Notes under the pieces: model-generated
Told to the model about the DNA's origin: nothing
The model's database searches: none
The model's input: the letters and a program-made list of their open reading frames with translations, nothing else
Shown here: positions 8,650-16,939 of the stretch, in pieces
Position numbering within the stretch: the stretch's first letter is position 1
Layout: each line of letters begins with the position of its first letter
DNA from: Synechococcus sp. CC9902
GTDB lineage: Bacteria; Cyanobacteriota; Cyanobacteriia; PCC-6307; Cyanobiaceae
Assembly (NCBI RefSeq): GCF_000012505.1
Contig: NC_007513.1
Span: 1,550,001 to 1,614,000, forward strand
Reading direction: 5' to 3'
DNA length: 64,000 nt
Program-made: the position numbers and the translations under genes

Positions 8650-10398
8650 TCAGTGAGCCTCCTGAATCTGGGGGTCGAGCGTTGAGCCGATAATCTCGGC
8701 CGTTGTTGCTTGATGCCGGTCACGAACGGTCAAGCACGTGTGCAGCAAACCGTCTTTGACCAAATCGGAATAACGATCTGCGATGGCTTGATTCACGCGC
8801 CAACAATCGGCAATGGCGCGATCGCGAGCACCGGGAACACGCCCCGAATAATCGAAGCGAACCAGCACAGGGATCGGTAAATCTCGAGACACATTGAGTC
8901 CTCGAAAAATTTTGACGCCCACATCGAGATCAGGGGCTCCTTCCTCGACGGTGTCGAGGTGGGCGAAATAGGTGAGATTTCGAAGATGCACTTCTTTAAA
9001 ACCAATGCCCACACCAATAAAACGCTCGGCATGTCCGGCATCGGGATAGGGCGCTCCATGCAGATCCTGCACGTAATCAATCTGTGAGCAGTTGTTGGCC
9101 AATAAACGGGTCATGAACGTAACCATGCCGGGCTCCATCGGACCTGGAGCAGCAGATTCCAAAGCCTCGGCCAACTGGGCCATCGCCTGATCCGGAGACA
9201 TCCCAGCGGTTGCGTCATGGAGCTCGCGAGCACAAACCCACTGATCAAGAACCATTTCGCTGTCGCGATTCGGTGGATGAACGCGAATCGCATCGGTATC
9301 GGTATCAAGGCCGATCAGGAGGAGATCAACGGAGGCACCACAACAAAAGCTGTTTTCAACGGCTTCTCGAAAATCCAAGAGGCGCTGTAGACCGGCCGAT
9401 GCCGCCAATGCATCGTTGCTGCTGTGGGCTGCGCAGCCTTGATGATGGGGATCAAGAGAGCTGAAGTGATACGTGACCACCTTCAGATAGCGAGTTGGTT
9501 CCGTGGATGGATTGGGCTTGCCCTCTCGATGACGGCGATGTTCTGTTTTCACCCAGCGGTTCACCGTGTTCTCTACGTCGAACATCGCTCCAGCGTGAGA
9601 GCGGCGGCGTACAGCGCTAAACGGAATCCGCAACGCATAGGCCACGGTGTGAGCCAAGCGGCCATCGGAACAGGGCGTCACATCCAAAAGATGGATGCCG
9701 CAATCGAGCAAAAACTGTTCAAATTCTTGGGCAGCAGCACTCCCCTCAGCGCCCTGCAACGGGTCGTCCTGAAAAAAGCGATCACTAAACAAGCGGTGGC
9801 TTTCAAACACACACCAGGCAAATAAGCCGCGCATGTCGAGGGGACGCACCCATGCCCGTTCCAGGATGTGGCTAGGCAAATCAAATCCCAGCTCAGCCCG
9901 ACTCAAGCGCTGTGCTTGGACCAGGAAGTCGGACTCATGCTGGAGAGCAGAGACCTGCTGGAGCAGGGGAACAATGCGATCAAAGCGACCCTTCACATCC
10001 AGCTCATACGAACGAAGACGTTCGTTCGCAACCTGATTGGTGAGGGGGTGTTGACGAGAATTGAGAGGCAGGGAGGAACGACTGAGGTTGAACGGCACCG
10101 AGCGCGATGGTGCCTGATCCCGTCTCACCCATCCCGGTTGCTGGGGCGTCGGACGACGCTTGTCGCGTCCAGTGCGAGTACGGCCAGCCCCAAGGGAACC
10201 TTGCACCACAACCGCAGCTTTACCAGCCGTCGTCAAAGCACGGCGTCGTTCGAGGGCGACACTGCGAGCTGAACCGGTTGAACTGTTCGAGGCCGGGGAG
10301 CGATCCGTTTGATCGGAACGCTCTTGCTGCAACTGACGTCGACTCGGAGCCGTGGGGGCCTGAGCTCGCCCGCTGCGGGAAGGCATAGAGCGAACCAT
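8650..10398 (-). CDS. csoSCA: Carboxysomal carbonic anhydrase CsoSCA
   Basis: A 582-residue carbonic anhydrase that turns bicarbonate into CO2 inside the carboxysome. The active site is readable: Cys243, Asp245 and Arg247 (motif CSDGR), His311 and Cys322. The His-Cys spacing of eleven matches the Zn ligands of the Halothiobacillus enzyme. Three parts follow the known layout: N-terminal helical region, catalytic beta-CA-like domain, and a C-terminal pseudo-domain with stretches such as HAERFIGVGIGFKEVHL. The first ~100 residues are Arg/Gln/Ser-rich and disordered, and contain VALERRRALTTAGK (residues 47-60), very similar to a CsoS2 N-repeat, so this tail probably docks on Rubisco. It lies seven bases below csoS2. 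Confidence 0.96.
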   Translation of the reverse strand: MVRSMPSRSGRAQAPTAPSRRQLQQERSDQTDRSPASNSSTGSARSVALERRRALTTAGKAAVVVQGSLGAGRTRTGRDKRRPTPQQPGWVRRDQAPSRSVPFNLSRSSLPLNSRQHPLTNQVANERLRSYELDVKGRFDRIVPLLQQVSALQHESDFLVQAQRLSRAELGFDLPSHILERAWVRPLDMRGLFAWCVFESHRLFSDRFFQDDPLQGAEGSAAAQEFEQFLLDCGIHLLDVTPCSDGRLAHTVAYALRIPFSAVRRRSHAGAMFDVENTVNRWVKTEHRRHREGKPNPSTEPTRYLKVVTYHFSSLDPHHQGCAAHSSNDALAASAGLQRLLDFREAVENSFCCGASVDLLLIGLDTDTDAIRVHPPNRDSEMVLDQWVCARELHDATAGMSPDQAMAQLAEALESAAPGPMEPGMVTFMTRLLANNCSQIDYVQDLHGAPYPDAGHAERFIGVGIGFKEVHLRNLTYFAHLDTVEEGAPDLDVGVKIFRGLNVSRDLPIPVLVRFDYSGRVPGARDRAIADCWRVNQAIADRYSDLVKDGLLHTCLTVRDRHQATTAEIIGSTLDPQIQEAH

Positions 10399-10405
10399 CA
10401 GCAGA

Positions 10406-12745
10406 TCAGCCCCTGGCTCCGCCGGAAAGGGTGATCAAAGAGCCTTTGTCGGTGCTGCCACTGGAGCCCGTCACACGACTCATCGGCCACTCGATTTCCT
10501 CATTCCGCTTGTTGTCCTTAGGCGCCATGGCACTCATGGGACCAGGACGGGTGGGGTTGCGGCGACGGGCCGAAACGCCTTCTGTACCGGTGACGTGCTC
10601 TCCACGATCCCAGTCATCACCAGTCACTTTGGTGGACGAGCCTTCACCAGTTACCCGGGACACAGGCTTGGCAGGTTCTTTGTCGGCCTGGGGAGACATA
10701 ACCGTGGGTTGAAACTGGCGGGTTTGTTGCTGACGGGTTTGGAACTCACGGTTGTCAAAGCGAAATTGCTCTGTACCGGTCACTTTTCCGCCAGCCAGGT
10801 CAAAAGGGCCAGTAATCCGTTGGCCGTCCTCATAAGACGTACCGGTGACAGAAGACGTTGCATCCTTCTGCTGTTGAGCGGCCCGAGCGGGTGACACCAC
10901 GCTGAAGCTTGTCCATGGAGATCCGCTTTCAGGCTGTCCATGACTATCGGCTCCAGCCGGAGCATCGGCTCCGCATGCCGCGGCCAGCTGATCACCACCG
11001 ATGTACGGCGTACCAGAAATCACTTCGCAAGCACCGCGCTCTGCACCCGTCATCACACCACCGATTCCGGGCTGAAGCCCAGTCATGGGAGCCGCTGGCG
11101 TACCAGGACGAGACGGCGTGCGTTCACGAATCGCTTGAACCGCAGGGGTGCCGCAGTACTGACCGGCTTGCTCAAGACCTGCGTAGGGGGTTCCCGTCAC
11201 GGCTTTGCACGTGCCGGGTTCGTCCCCAGTGACGCGCTCCGAACGGCCGGTTTGGGTTCCACTCACCACCAGATTGCGGTTGGTGACGCTGAAGCCCACT
11301 TTGGAAGCTTGTGCTTCTGGTTTGGCACCACAGAACGTAGAGAACTGTTCAGAACTCAAGTACTGATTGCCAGTGACGCGGTGGCAAGACCCGAACTCAT
11401 CACCGGTGACTGCCGATGAACGGCCGACAAGAGTGCCAGTAACACCAGTTCCAGAGAGAGTTTCAGACAAACCAACCTTGGTGGCTGGGCGTCCTTCAGG
11501 CAAAGGATCAGATCCAAGATATTGATCACCCGTCAGGCTGCGGTTTGCACCGGCCTCATTGCCCGTGACATTGGAAGACTGGCCGACCATGACGCCACTA
11601 ATGCGTCTGCCCTGTTGGCTTTGGCTATGTCCAACCTTGCGAGGGGAAGGAGTCGAACCGCCGCAATAGGCAGCGGATTGATTCGCCGAGATGTATTCGG
11701 TACCGGTCACGTTCTTACAGGTACCGGGCTCATCGCCCGTCACTTTCTCGGAGCGACCCACTTCATTACCGGTGACCCGGTTGCCATGGGTTGTGGCAGA
11801 GACACGAACCTTCGCTGGTGTTGTCTTTTCAGGTGCGGATTGACAGAAGGTTTGGAAGACTTCAGCACCGAGGTACTCAGTACCAGTGATCGAACGGCAA
11901 GTGCTGGCTTCGTTCCCGGTGGTCTTCACCGAGCGATTGGCTTGGGTACCGGTGACAACTTGTCCAGCGGAAGTCTCACTTTCACCCACTTTCCAATGGG
12001 CATCGGCAGCCTGCTTGGCGCCATGACGATTGGGGCCAGATGGACGCGTGATCCCGGCGCTTTGTTTCGTACGAGAACCAGACTTGGCACGCAGTTCACG
12101 AACCTGTTGCGCGAGTTCACGGCTGGTGAGGTCTGGATTGGCCTGGCGGGCCACTGCTGCAGCACTCGTGGGCTGTTTGCCAGCGGTTTTTCCATGCTTC
12201 GACATGGCATCACGACGCGCCAAAACCAAAGCGCGACTGGGATTTTCAATCGCACGACGCTTTGGAGTGGCTTGGCGCCTCTCGCTGGAGCGTCCACTCA
12301 ACTGAACGGTGGCCGCAGCACGGGATGGAGCTGCAGATGACTCAGTGGCTGCTGCTGAAGCAACAACTACTGAAGCAACAACTGGAGTCTGACGAGCGAC
12401 GTCGGCACGATTCCGATCACTGGTCTTGTCGGCGGTTTTCCCTCGACGTGAAAGTGCTTCTCGACGGGCAAGCACCAATTCACGACTGGGTTGGCTTACC
12501 GGCTTAACCCGGGAACGCGGAGCTGACGATGCGGTCAATGTCTGCGGGCGTCGCGGAGCTACAGCGACGGCAGGTGTCGACACTTCAACAGCGGCATCCG
12601 ATGCATTGGCATTGGTGCGAGTTGAACGGGCATCGGCCGCTATGCGAACACGACCCGAACCGGAGGCAACCGAAGCCTTCTTCCCGGAGGTAGTGAGGGC
12701 CTTACGGCGCTCAAGTGCTAATTCGCGACTGGAAAGTCTGGCCAT
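10406..12745 (-). CDS. csoS2: Carboxysome scaffold protein CsoS2
   Basis: A 779-residue intrinsically disordered scaffold that binds Rubisco through its N-region and shell through its M- and C-regions. Four N-repeats with the pattern SRELxLxRRxAxxxxGK begin near residues 5, 86, 168 and 206 (the fourth is degenerate). Six M-repeats, each with several I/VTG motifs, run at about 252-302, 312-362, 370-418, 423-473, 482-532 and 553-592. Most carry a Cys after the second VTG and a Cys at the end; the third lacks both. The C-region ends with the conserved peptide GSLITLSGGARG. I noticed no homopolymer slippery site, so I expect a single long form. A hairpin precedes the gene. Confidence 0.96.
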   Translation of the reverse strand: MARLSSRELALERRKALTTSGKKASVASGSGRVRIAADARSTRTNANASDAAVEVSTPAVAVAPRRPQTLTASSAPRSRVKPVSQPSRELVLARREALSRRGKTADKTSDRNRADVARQTPVVASVVVASAAATESSAAPSRAAATVQLSGRSSERRQATPKRRAIENPSRALVLARRDAMSKHGKTAGKQPTSAAAVARQANPDLTSRELAQQVRELRAKSGSRTKQSAGITRPSGPNRHGAKQAADAHWKVGESETSAGQVVTGTQANRSVKTTGNEASTCRSITGTEYLGAEVFQTFCQSAPEKTTPAKVRVSATTHGNRVTGNEVGRSEKVTGDEPGTCKNVTGTEYISANQSAAYCGGSTPSPRKVGHSQSQQGRRISGVMVGQSSNVTGNEAGANRSLTGDQYLGSDPLPEGRPATKVGLSETLSGTGVTGTLVGRSSAVTGDEFGSCHRVTGNQYLSSEQFSTFCGAKPEAQASKVGFSVTNRNLVVSGTQTGRSERVTGDEPGTCKAVTGTPYAGLEQAGQYCGTPAVQAIRERTPSRPGTPAAPMTGLQPGIGGVMTGAERGACEVISGTPYIGGDQLAAACGADAPAGADSHGQPESGSPWTSFSVVSPARAAQQQKDATSSVTGTSYEDGQRITGPFDLAGGKVTGTEQFRFDNREFQTRQQQTRQFQPTVMSPQADKEPAKPVSRVTGEGSSTKVTGDDWDRGEHVTGTEGVSARRRNPTRPGPMSAMAPKDNKRNEEIEWPMSRVTGSSGSTDKGSLITLSGGARG

Positions 12746-12801
12746 GTCCGCCCGAGAGTGTCGTCAATAAGTGAAGGGAGTCTTTCCCTTCGAAAAGTCT
12801 T

Positions 12802-12828
12802 GAGCCCTGATCAAAAAGATCAGGGCTC
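12802..12828 (-). promoter_or_regulatory. Perfect 11-bp hairpin between rbcS and csoS2
   Basis: GAGCCCTGATC (12802-12812) and GATCAGGGCTC (12818-12828) form a perfect 11-base stem with a five-base loop, which reads TTTTT on the transcribed strand. It lies in the 104-base gap between the rbcS stop and the csoS2 start. No long T-run follows, so it may be a partial terminator or an RNA-stabilising structure that keeps Rubisco message above the shell-gene message. Confidence 0.6.
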
Positions 12829-12849
12829 GTTGATGAAGTGATCGAAAGA

Positions 12850-13191
12850 TCAGCGTCCTTCAAACACCACGAAGCAGGAGCCTTGGCCCTGGGTGTAGGC
12901 GTCGTAACCAACGATGCGTACGTGATGGTCGGGGTATGCGCGGTGGCAAGCCTCGAGCTCACTTACAACAACGTTCAAGTCCTTCTCGCCAAAGAAGGGA
13001 AGCTTCCAATAAGACCAATAAGTGGCCATGGAATTGGAGGGGTGGACGTGCTCTACGAGCGGGCTCCAACCCTGGGCAATGATGTACGCGATCTGGTCAT
13101 AGATCTCGTCCTGGGTCATCGGCGGAAGAAAGCCGAAGGTCTCCAGGGTGGCGACTGTTTGATAGTCACCCACGGTGCTCTGAAAAGGCAT
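12850..13191 (-). CDS. rbcS: Rubisco small subunit, Form IA
   Basis: A 113-residue small subunit of ribulose bisphosphate carboxylase. Family landmarks are TFGFLPPMT, the central YWSYWKLPFFGEKD region and HRAYPDHHVRIVGYD. It assembles with RbcL into the L8S8 enzyme packed in the carboxysome. It follows rbcL after a 119-base spacer with two hairpins and precedes csoS2, the standard alpha-carboxysome order. Length and start (ATG 13191) are normal for Form IA. Confidence 0.97.
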   Translation of the reverse strand: MPFQSTVGDYQTVATLETFGFLPPMTQDEIYDQIAYIIAQGWSPLVEHVHPSNSMATYWSYWKLPFFGEKDLNVVVSELEACHRAYPDHHVRIVGYDAYTQGQGSCFVVFEGR

Positions 13192-13219
13192 GGGGATCCT
13201 GGTTTAAGGAAAAGTGAGT

Positions 13220-13255
13220 GACCGGATATCCCAAAGACTTGGGTTGAATCCGGTC
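13220..13255 (-). promoter_or_regulatory. Compound hairpin in the rbcL-rbcS spacer
   Basis: GACCGGAT (13220-13227) pairs with ATCCGGTC (13248-13255), and inside it CCCAA (13230-13234) pairs with TTGGG (13239-13243) around a four-base loop. It sits about 30 bases before the rbcS start. The structure could protect the rbcL 3' end or modulate rbcS translation; no T-run suggests a strong terminator. Confidence 0.45.
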
Positions 13256-13276
13256 GGAGTTATGACAAAAGGCGGT

Positions 13277-13304
13277 GGTTGGACGACGTTGATGCCGTCC
13301 AACC
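13277..13304 (-). promoter_or_regulatory. Hairpin directly after rbcL
   Basis: GGTTGGACG (13277-13285) and CGTCCAACC (13296-13304) form a perfect nine-base stem with a ten-base loop, only six bases after the rbcL stop codon on the minus strand. Together with the neighbouring compound hairpin it may act as an exonuclease barrier for the abundant rbcL message. Confidence 0.5.
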
Positions 13305-13310
13305 TGCCGA

Positions 13311-14723
13311 TCACTGGACGTCGAGCTTGTCGACGGTGTCGAACTCGAACTTGATCTCCTTCCAGGTCTCGAGAGCGATGGCCAGCTCGGGGCTGTGCTT
13401 GCCGGCTTCCATAAGGATGTCGCGGCTTTCTTTCTCGATCTCGCGACCGGCGTTACGTGCCTTGACGCAGGCCTCAAGGGCAACGCGGTTAGCAGCAGCA
13501 CCAGCTGCGGAGCCCCAGGGGTGACCGTGGGTACCACCACCGAACTGCAGGACGGAATCGTCTCCGAAGATCGCCACCAGTGCGGGCATGTGCCACACGT
13601 GGATACCACCGGAAGCAACGGCGAACACACCGGGCATGGAACCCCAGTCCTGATCGAAGAAGTTGCCGCGGCTGCGGTCTTCAGGAACGAAGGATTCACG
13701 CAGTTGGTCGATGTAGCCGAGGGTGGTCTGACGATCACCCTCCAACTTGCCGACCACGGTGCCGGTGTGAAGCTGGTCACCACCGGAGAGACGCAGGCAC
13801 TTCGCGAGAACGCGGAAGTGAATGCCGTGCTTGGGATGACGGTCAATCACAGCGTGCATGGCACGGTGAATGTGCAGCAGCATGCCGTTCGCACGACACC
13901 ACTTCGACAGACCGGTGTTGGCGGTAAAGCCACCGGTGATGAAGTCGTGCATGATGATCGGCTGATTGAGTTCTTTAGCGAACTCAGCGCGCTCATACAT
14001 CTCTTCGGGAGTGTTGGCGGTCACGTTGAGGTAGTGACCCTTGCGCTCACCGGTCTCCTGTTCGGCCAGCTTGATGGCTTCCGCAACGAATTCGAAGCGG
14101 TTCTGCCAACGCTGGAACGGCTGGGAGTTGATGTTCTCGTCGTCCTTGGTGAAGTCCAGACCGCCACGCAGGCACTCATAGACAACACGGCCATAGTTCT
14201 TGCCGCTCAAGCCAAGTTTTGGCTTGATGGTGCAACCCAACAGTGGACGGCCGTACTTGTTCATACGGTCACGCTCAACGGCAATGCCGTTTGGTGGGCC
14301 TGCGCAGCACTTGATGAATGCAATCGGGAAGCGAATGTCTTCCAGACGCAGGTGGCGCAAAGCTTTGAAGCCGAACACGTTGCCGACCAATGAGGTCAGA
14401 ACGTTGGTGATCGAACCCTCTTCGAACAGGTCGAGGGGGTAAGCGATGAAGGCATAGAACGCCTCCTTGTCACCAGGAACGTCTTCGATGCGATAGCAAC
14501 GGCCCTTGTAGAAGTCGAGGTCGGTGAGGAGCTCGGACCACACAGTGGACCAGGTGCCGGTTGAGGATTCAGCAGCCACAGCAGCGGCAACTTCTTCCTT
14601 GGGAACACCTTCTTGGCCGGTGCACTTGAAGCAGGCCAGGAGGTCGGTGTCTAGGGGAACGTAATCAGGAGTCCAGTAAGTGTCCCTGTACTCCTTGACC
14701 CCAGCGTCGTACTTCTTGCTCAT
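13311..14723 (-). CDS. rbcL: Rubisco large subunit, Form IA
   Basis: A 470-residue large subunit that carboxylates ribulose 1,5-bisphosphate in the Calvin cycle. Catalytic landmarks are Lys167 (TIKPK), the carbamylated Lys193 with Asp195 and Glu196 (FTKDDEN), His286 (HIHRAMH) and loop-6 Lys326 (GTVVGKLEG). Overall sequence and gene order identify the green-type Form IA of alpha-cyanobacteria and proteobacteria. The C-terminus ends DKLDVQ, without the extended tail typical of red-type Form IC/ID enzymes that CbbX pulls on. It follows csoS1 by about 70 bases. Confidence 0.98.
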   Translation of the reverse strand: MSKKYDAGVKEYRDTYWTPDYVPLDTDLLACFKCTGQEGVPKEEVAAAVAAESSTGTWSTVWSELLTDLDFYKGRCYRIEDVPGDKEAFYAFIAYPLDLFEEGSITNVLTSLVGNVFGFKALRHLRLEDIRFPIAFIKCCAGPPNGIAVERDRMNKYGRPLLGCTIKPKLGLSGKNYGRVVYECLRGGLDFTKDDENINSQPFQRWQNRFEFVAEAIKLAEQETGERKGHYLNVTANTPEEMYERAEFAKELNQPIIMHDFITGGFTANTGLSKWCRANGMLLHIHRAMHAVIDRHPKHGIHFRVLAKCLRLSGGDQLHTGTVVGKLEGDRQTTLGYIDQLRESFVPEDRSRGNFFDQDWGSMPGVFAVASGGIHVWHMPALVAIFGDDSVLQFGGGTHGHPWGSAAGAAANRVALEACVKARNAGREIEKESRDILMEAGKHSPELAIALETWKEIKFEFDTVDKLDVQ

Positions 14724-14792
14724 TGGAAATTTCCGTTAATCGGTGAAGAGGGGGGTGAGACGTGATGGCCTCAATTGAGGCTCAGCTAGGTC

Positions 14793-15104
14793 TCAGTCCT
14801 TTTGACCAAGGAAATTGCCATTGCCCAATGCAGGCTCCACTTCGCGGTGGGGGCGAGCAATGATGTGAGCAGCAACCAGGCCGTCGCCCACACGCTCGCA
14901 AGCATCTGCACCTGCACGCACTGCAGCGTTAACAGCGCCGGTTTCACCGCGGACCAAAACGGTCACATAACCACCGCCGACGAACTCACGACCAATAAGA
15001 CGCACTTCGGCGGCTTTGGTCATCGCATCAGCGGCTTCAATTGCGGGAACCAGGCCGCGAGTCTCGATCATGCCGAGAGCGATACCCATGGTTTCGTTAG
15101 CCAT
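14793..15104 (-). CDS. csoS1: Major carboxysome shell protein CsoS1 (BMC-H)
   Basis: A 103-residue single-domain BMC protein whose hexamers tile the shell facets. It shows the full BMC-H core: GIALGMIETRGLVPAI, VGGGYVTVLVRGETGAV and GDGLVAAHIIARP. It is the first gene of the minus-strand carboxysome run, so transcription for at least the cso-rbc part probably starts in the gap upstream. The closest paralogue in the window is csoS1E, which shares the core but has a long extra N-terminus. Confidence 0.97.
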   Translation of the reverse strand: MANETMGIALGMIETRGLVPAIEAADAMTKAAEVRLIGREFVGGGYVTVLVRGETGAVNAAVRAGADACERVGDGLVAAHIIARPHREVEPALGNGNFLGQKD

Positions 15105-15450
15105 TGCCTACCGGAAAGAGGTTTGGAATGTTCGCTCGGGACATTGCTCTGCCAAGACCCTCGCCGTCAAGCGTTTCCAGAGTCGATCTCGATCACTGTC
15201 CATACTGAACTTAATAAGCTTTGCTTATCAGCCTGTCCCTGACTGTTCCGAACTGCTGTGGGGAGTCATGTATGGACTTCCGCATAGTTCGTTGCCGACG
15301 TCTTTGTAACGCCATAGCTTTACAAATCGCAGTATTTCTTGGTGCTTTAAGCGGCCTGGAATTTCGGGTCTTTTTCACCGCTGCAACCAACGCGATAATC
15401 GTTCTCAGCTCTCCTAAGCACAGAATGGGTGCCTCATCCCTGGGTCACCC
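15105..15450. promoter_or_regulatory. Divergent control region of csoS1 and rdgB
   Basis: This 346-base gap separates the carboxysome operon (minus) from rdgB (plus) and should carry the main carboxysome promoter. A dyad ATAAGC-TTT-GCTTAT lies at 15214-15228, about 110 bases before the csoS1 start, and is a candidate site for a dimeric regulator, for example of the LysR type. I cannot assign -10/-35 boxes with confidence, and no convincing coding frame is present. Confidence 0.45.
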
Positions 15451-16032
15451 TTGAGCCAGCTTTTGACCATCGCCAGCGGCAACCCCAGCAAGGTCGCAGA
15501 GATCGAAGCCATGCTCGGCCCTCTACCACTTGTTGTTCAACGCCAACCCGACGATTTGGACGTTGAGGAAACAGGGGACACCTATGGAGACAACGCCAAC
15601 CTGAAAGCCACCGCCGCGGCCCTACGAACCAAAGGGTGGGCCATCGCCGACGATTCCGGCCTAGAGGTGGATGCGCTTCAGGGGGCTCCAGGCCTCTACT
15701 CAGCCCGCTACGCAACTGGCGATCAAGCCAAAGTTCAACGAATCCTCGATGAATTAGGCAACACTCCTTACCGAAGCGCCTGCTTCAGAAGCACGATGGT
15801 GCTCAGCGATCCAACGGGCAACTGCGTCGCAGCCGCGGAAGGGGTGTGCTGGGGAGAGATTCTTAAAGCACCTGCCTATCTCAATGGCGGGTACGAGTCG
15901 TTGCTTTGGGTGCGCGAAGCCGGCTGCACCTATGGCCAACTCAATGAATCACAACTCAGTCGACTGGGAAGCCGAGGCAAAGCAGCTCGCGCTTTGGCAA
16001 CACACCTAAAACAATTTTTGAAGCTTCACTGA
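15451..16032 (+). CDS. rdgB: Non-canonical purine NTP pyrophosphatase (RdgB/HAM1)
   Basis: A 193-residue Ham1/RdgB family hydrolase that removes dITP, XTP and related damaged nucleotides from the pool. Family motifs are ASGNPSKVAEIEAML at the N-terminus, ADDSGLEVDALQGAPG with the catalytic acidic pair, and the C-terminal LSRLGSRGKAA. The start is TTG at 15451; no ATG or GTG lies in frame just upstream, and the family N-terminus begins at this point. It is divergent from csoS1 and ends six bases before the convergent csoS1D stop. Confidence 0.93.
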   Translation: MSQLLTIASGNPSKVAEIEAMLGPLPLVVQRQPDDLDVEETGDTYGDNANLKATAAALRTKGWAIADDSGLEVDALQGAPGLYSARYATGDQAKVQRILDELGNTPYRSACFRSTMVLSDPTGNCVAAAEGVCWGEILKAPAYLNGGYESLLWVREAGCTYGQLNESQLSRLGSRGKAARALATHLKQFLKLH

Positions 16033-16037
16033 GGAAC

Positions 16038-16826
16038 TCAGCGATATGACGCGTTGCGGTTGACCATCTCAATAGCCCGCATGGCAGCAGCGGCCGCTTC
16101 CTCCACATCACCCTCACGACCAGCCAGGGTCAATCGCCCAAAGGCACCCACAGCCTTCACATCCACAAGAGTGATGTTCGATGATTTTTCAGCCTCGTTG
16201 GCTGCGATCAGCACGTAACCGGCAGGCTCTGTTTCGAGAATGAACATGCTCATGCCCGCCTCAATCATCGATCCGCGGCGGTTCTGACGATTGATCAAAA
16301 CAGCGTGATCAGGCGTGATCGCACGGATCACCTCAGTCCAGCTCACCTCAGCCGGATTGCGCTGGGCAATCGTGCTGCCGATGGCTTCCAGAACCACATC
16401 CCCGGAATGCAGCACCGTGCTCTGATCACGGTGATAAAGGGCCATCGAGCCGAAAGCCCGTTCCACCACCATTTGGCCAAGCCGAACATTGCTGGCCTTC
16501 AGCGCAATATCAGTAACGCGGTGCACAGCCATCCCTGGTGACACCTCCATCCACAGGCACGCATCTCCGGGGATGGGAAGAAATCCCTGACTCACCGTTC
16601 CCATGTAGGCCGCCAGTTGCGGCTGAAGCGAGTCGATAAAAACGTAGGTGCGCAGCTCAATCGACTGAACCTGGCTGTTTTGGCGCAACAACCGTGGGGA
16701 TTCCGAGTCGGTTGTGACGACGCAGCTGGCTCCACTAGCAGAGGCTTTCTGCACCTCTGTTCCAGTAACGAGCGAGCTACCACCAAGCCGCCGCTCCCGT
16801 TCCTCGAAGCTGGCGAATCGGGTCAT
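16038..16826 (-). CDS. csoS1D: Tandem-BMC carboxysome shell protein CsoS1D
   Basis: A 262-residue protein with two fused BMC domains (about 55-150 and 155-256). CsoS1D forms pseudohexameric trimers that stack and have a large gated pore, probably for RuBP and PGA. The gating pair Glu122-Arg123 ([10 protein letters not shown]) is present, two positions later than in the Prochlorococcus protein. The N-terminal ~50 residues are flexible and include SSLVTGTEV (residues 17-25), very like the VTG motifs of CsoS2. It is transcribed apart from the main operon, with rdgB between them, which would allow its level to be set separately. Confidence 0.93.
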   Translation of the reverse strand: MTRFASFEERERRLGGSSLVTGTEVQKASASGASCVVTTDSESPRLLRQNSQVQSIELRTYVFIDSLQPQLAAYMGTVSQGFLPIPGDACLWMEVSPGMAVHRVTDIALKASNVRLGQMVVERAFGSMALYHRDQSTVLHSGDVVLEAIGSTIAQRNPAEVSWTEVIRAITPDHAVLINRQNRRGSMIEAGMSMFILETEPAGYVLIAANEAEKSSNITLVDVKAVGAFGRLTLAGREGDVEEAAAAAMRAIEMVNRNASYR

Positions 16827-16939
16827 CGGGGGAGTGTAACGGACGATTTATTACCAAAACCGGGCAGCCATGGATCATCCCTGCGGTCTTGCGTGTTGGA
16901 ACGCAAGCGATACCGTCCGATTAATCGATCCTTTGACCT

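Noticed and set aside
11522-12340. 272-codon plus-strand frame opposite csoS2
   Set aside because: It is explained by the repeated Thr/Gly codons of CsoS2 read on the other strand.
10406-12745. Programmed frameshift in csoS2
   Set aside because: No homopolymer slippery site followed by a hairpin was noticed, and a single frame covers all N-, M- and C-regions.
13395-14393. 332-codon plus-strand frame opposite rbcL
   Set aside because: It is the antisense shadow of a highly conserved, GC-rich gene and shows no protein family features.
15221-15454. 77-codon frame in the csoS1/rdgB control region
   Set aside because: Composition is Cys/Arg-rich without domain pattern, and it runs over the rdgB start; more likely promoter DNA.
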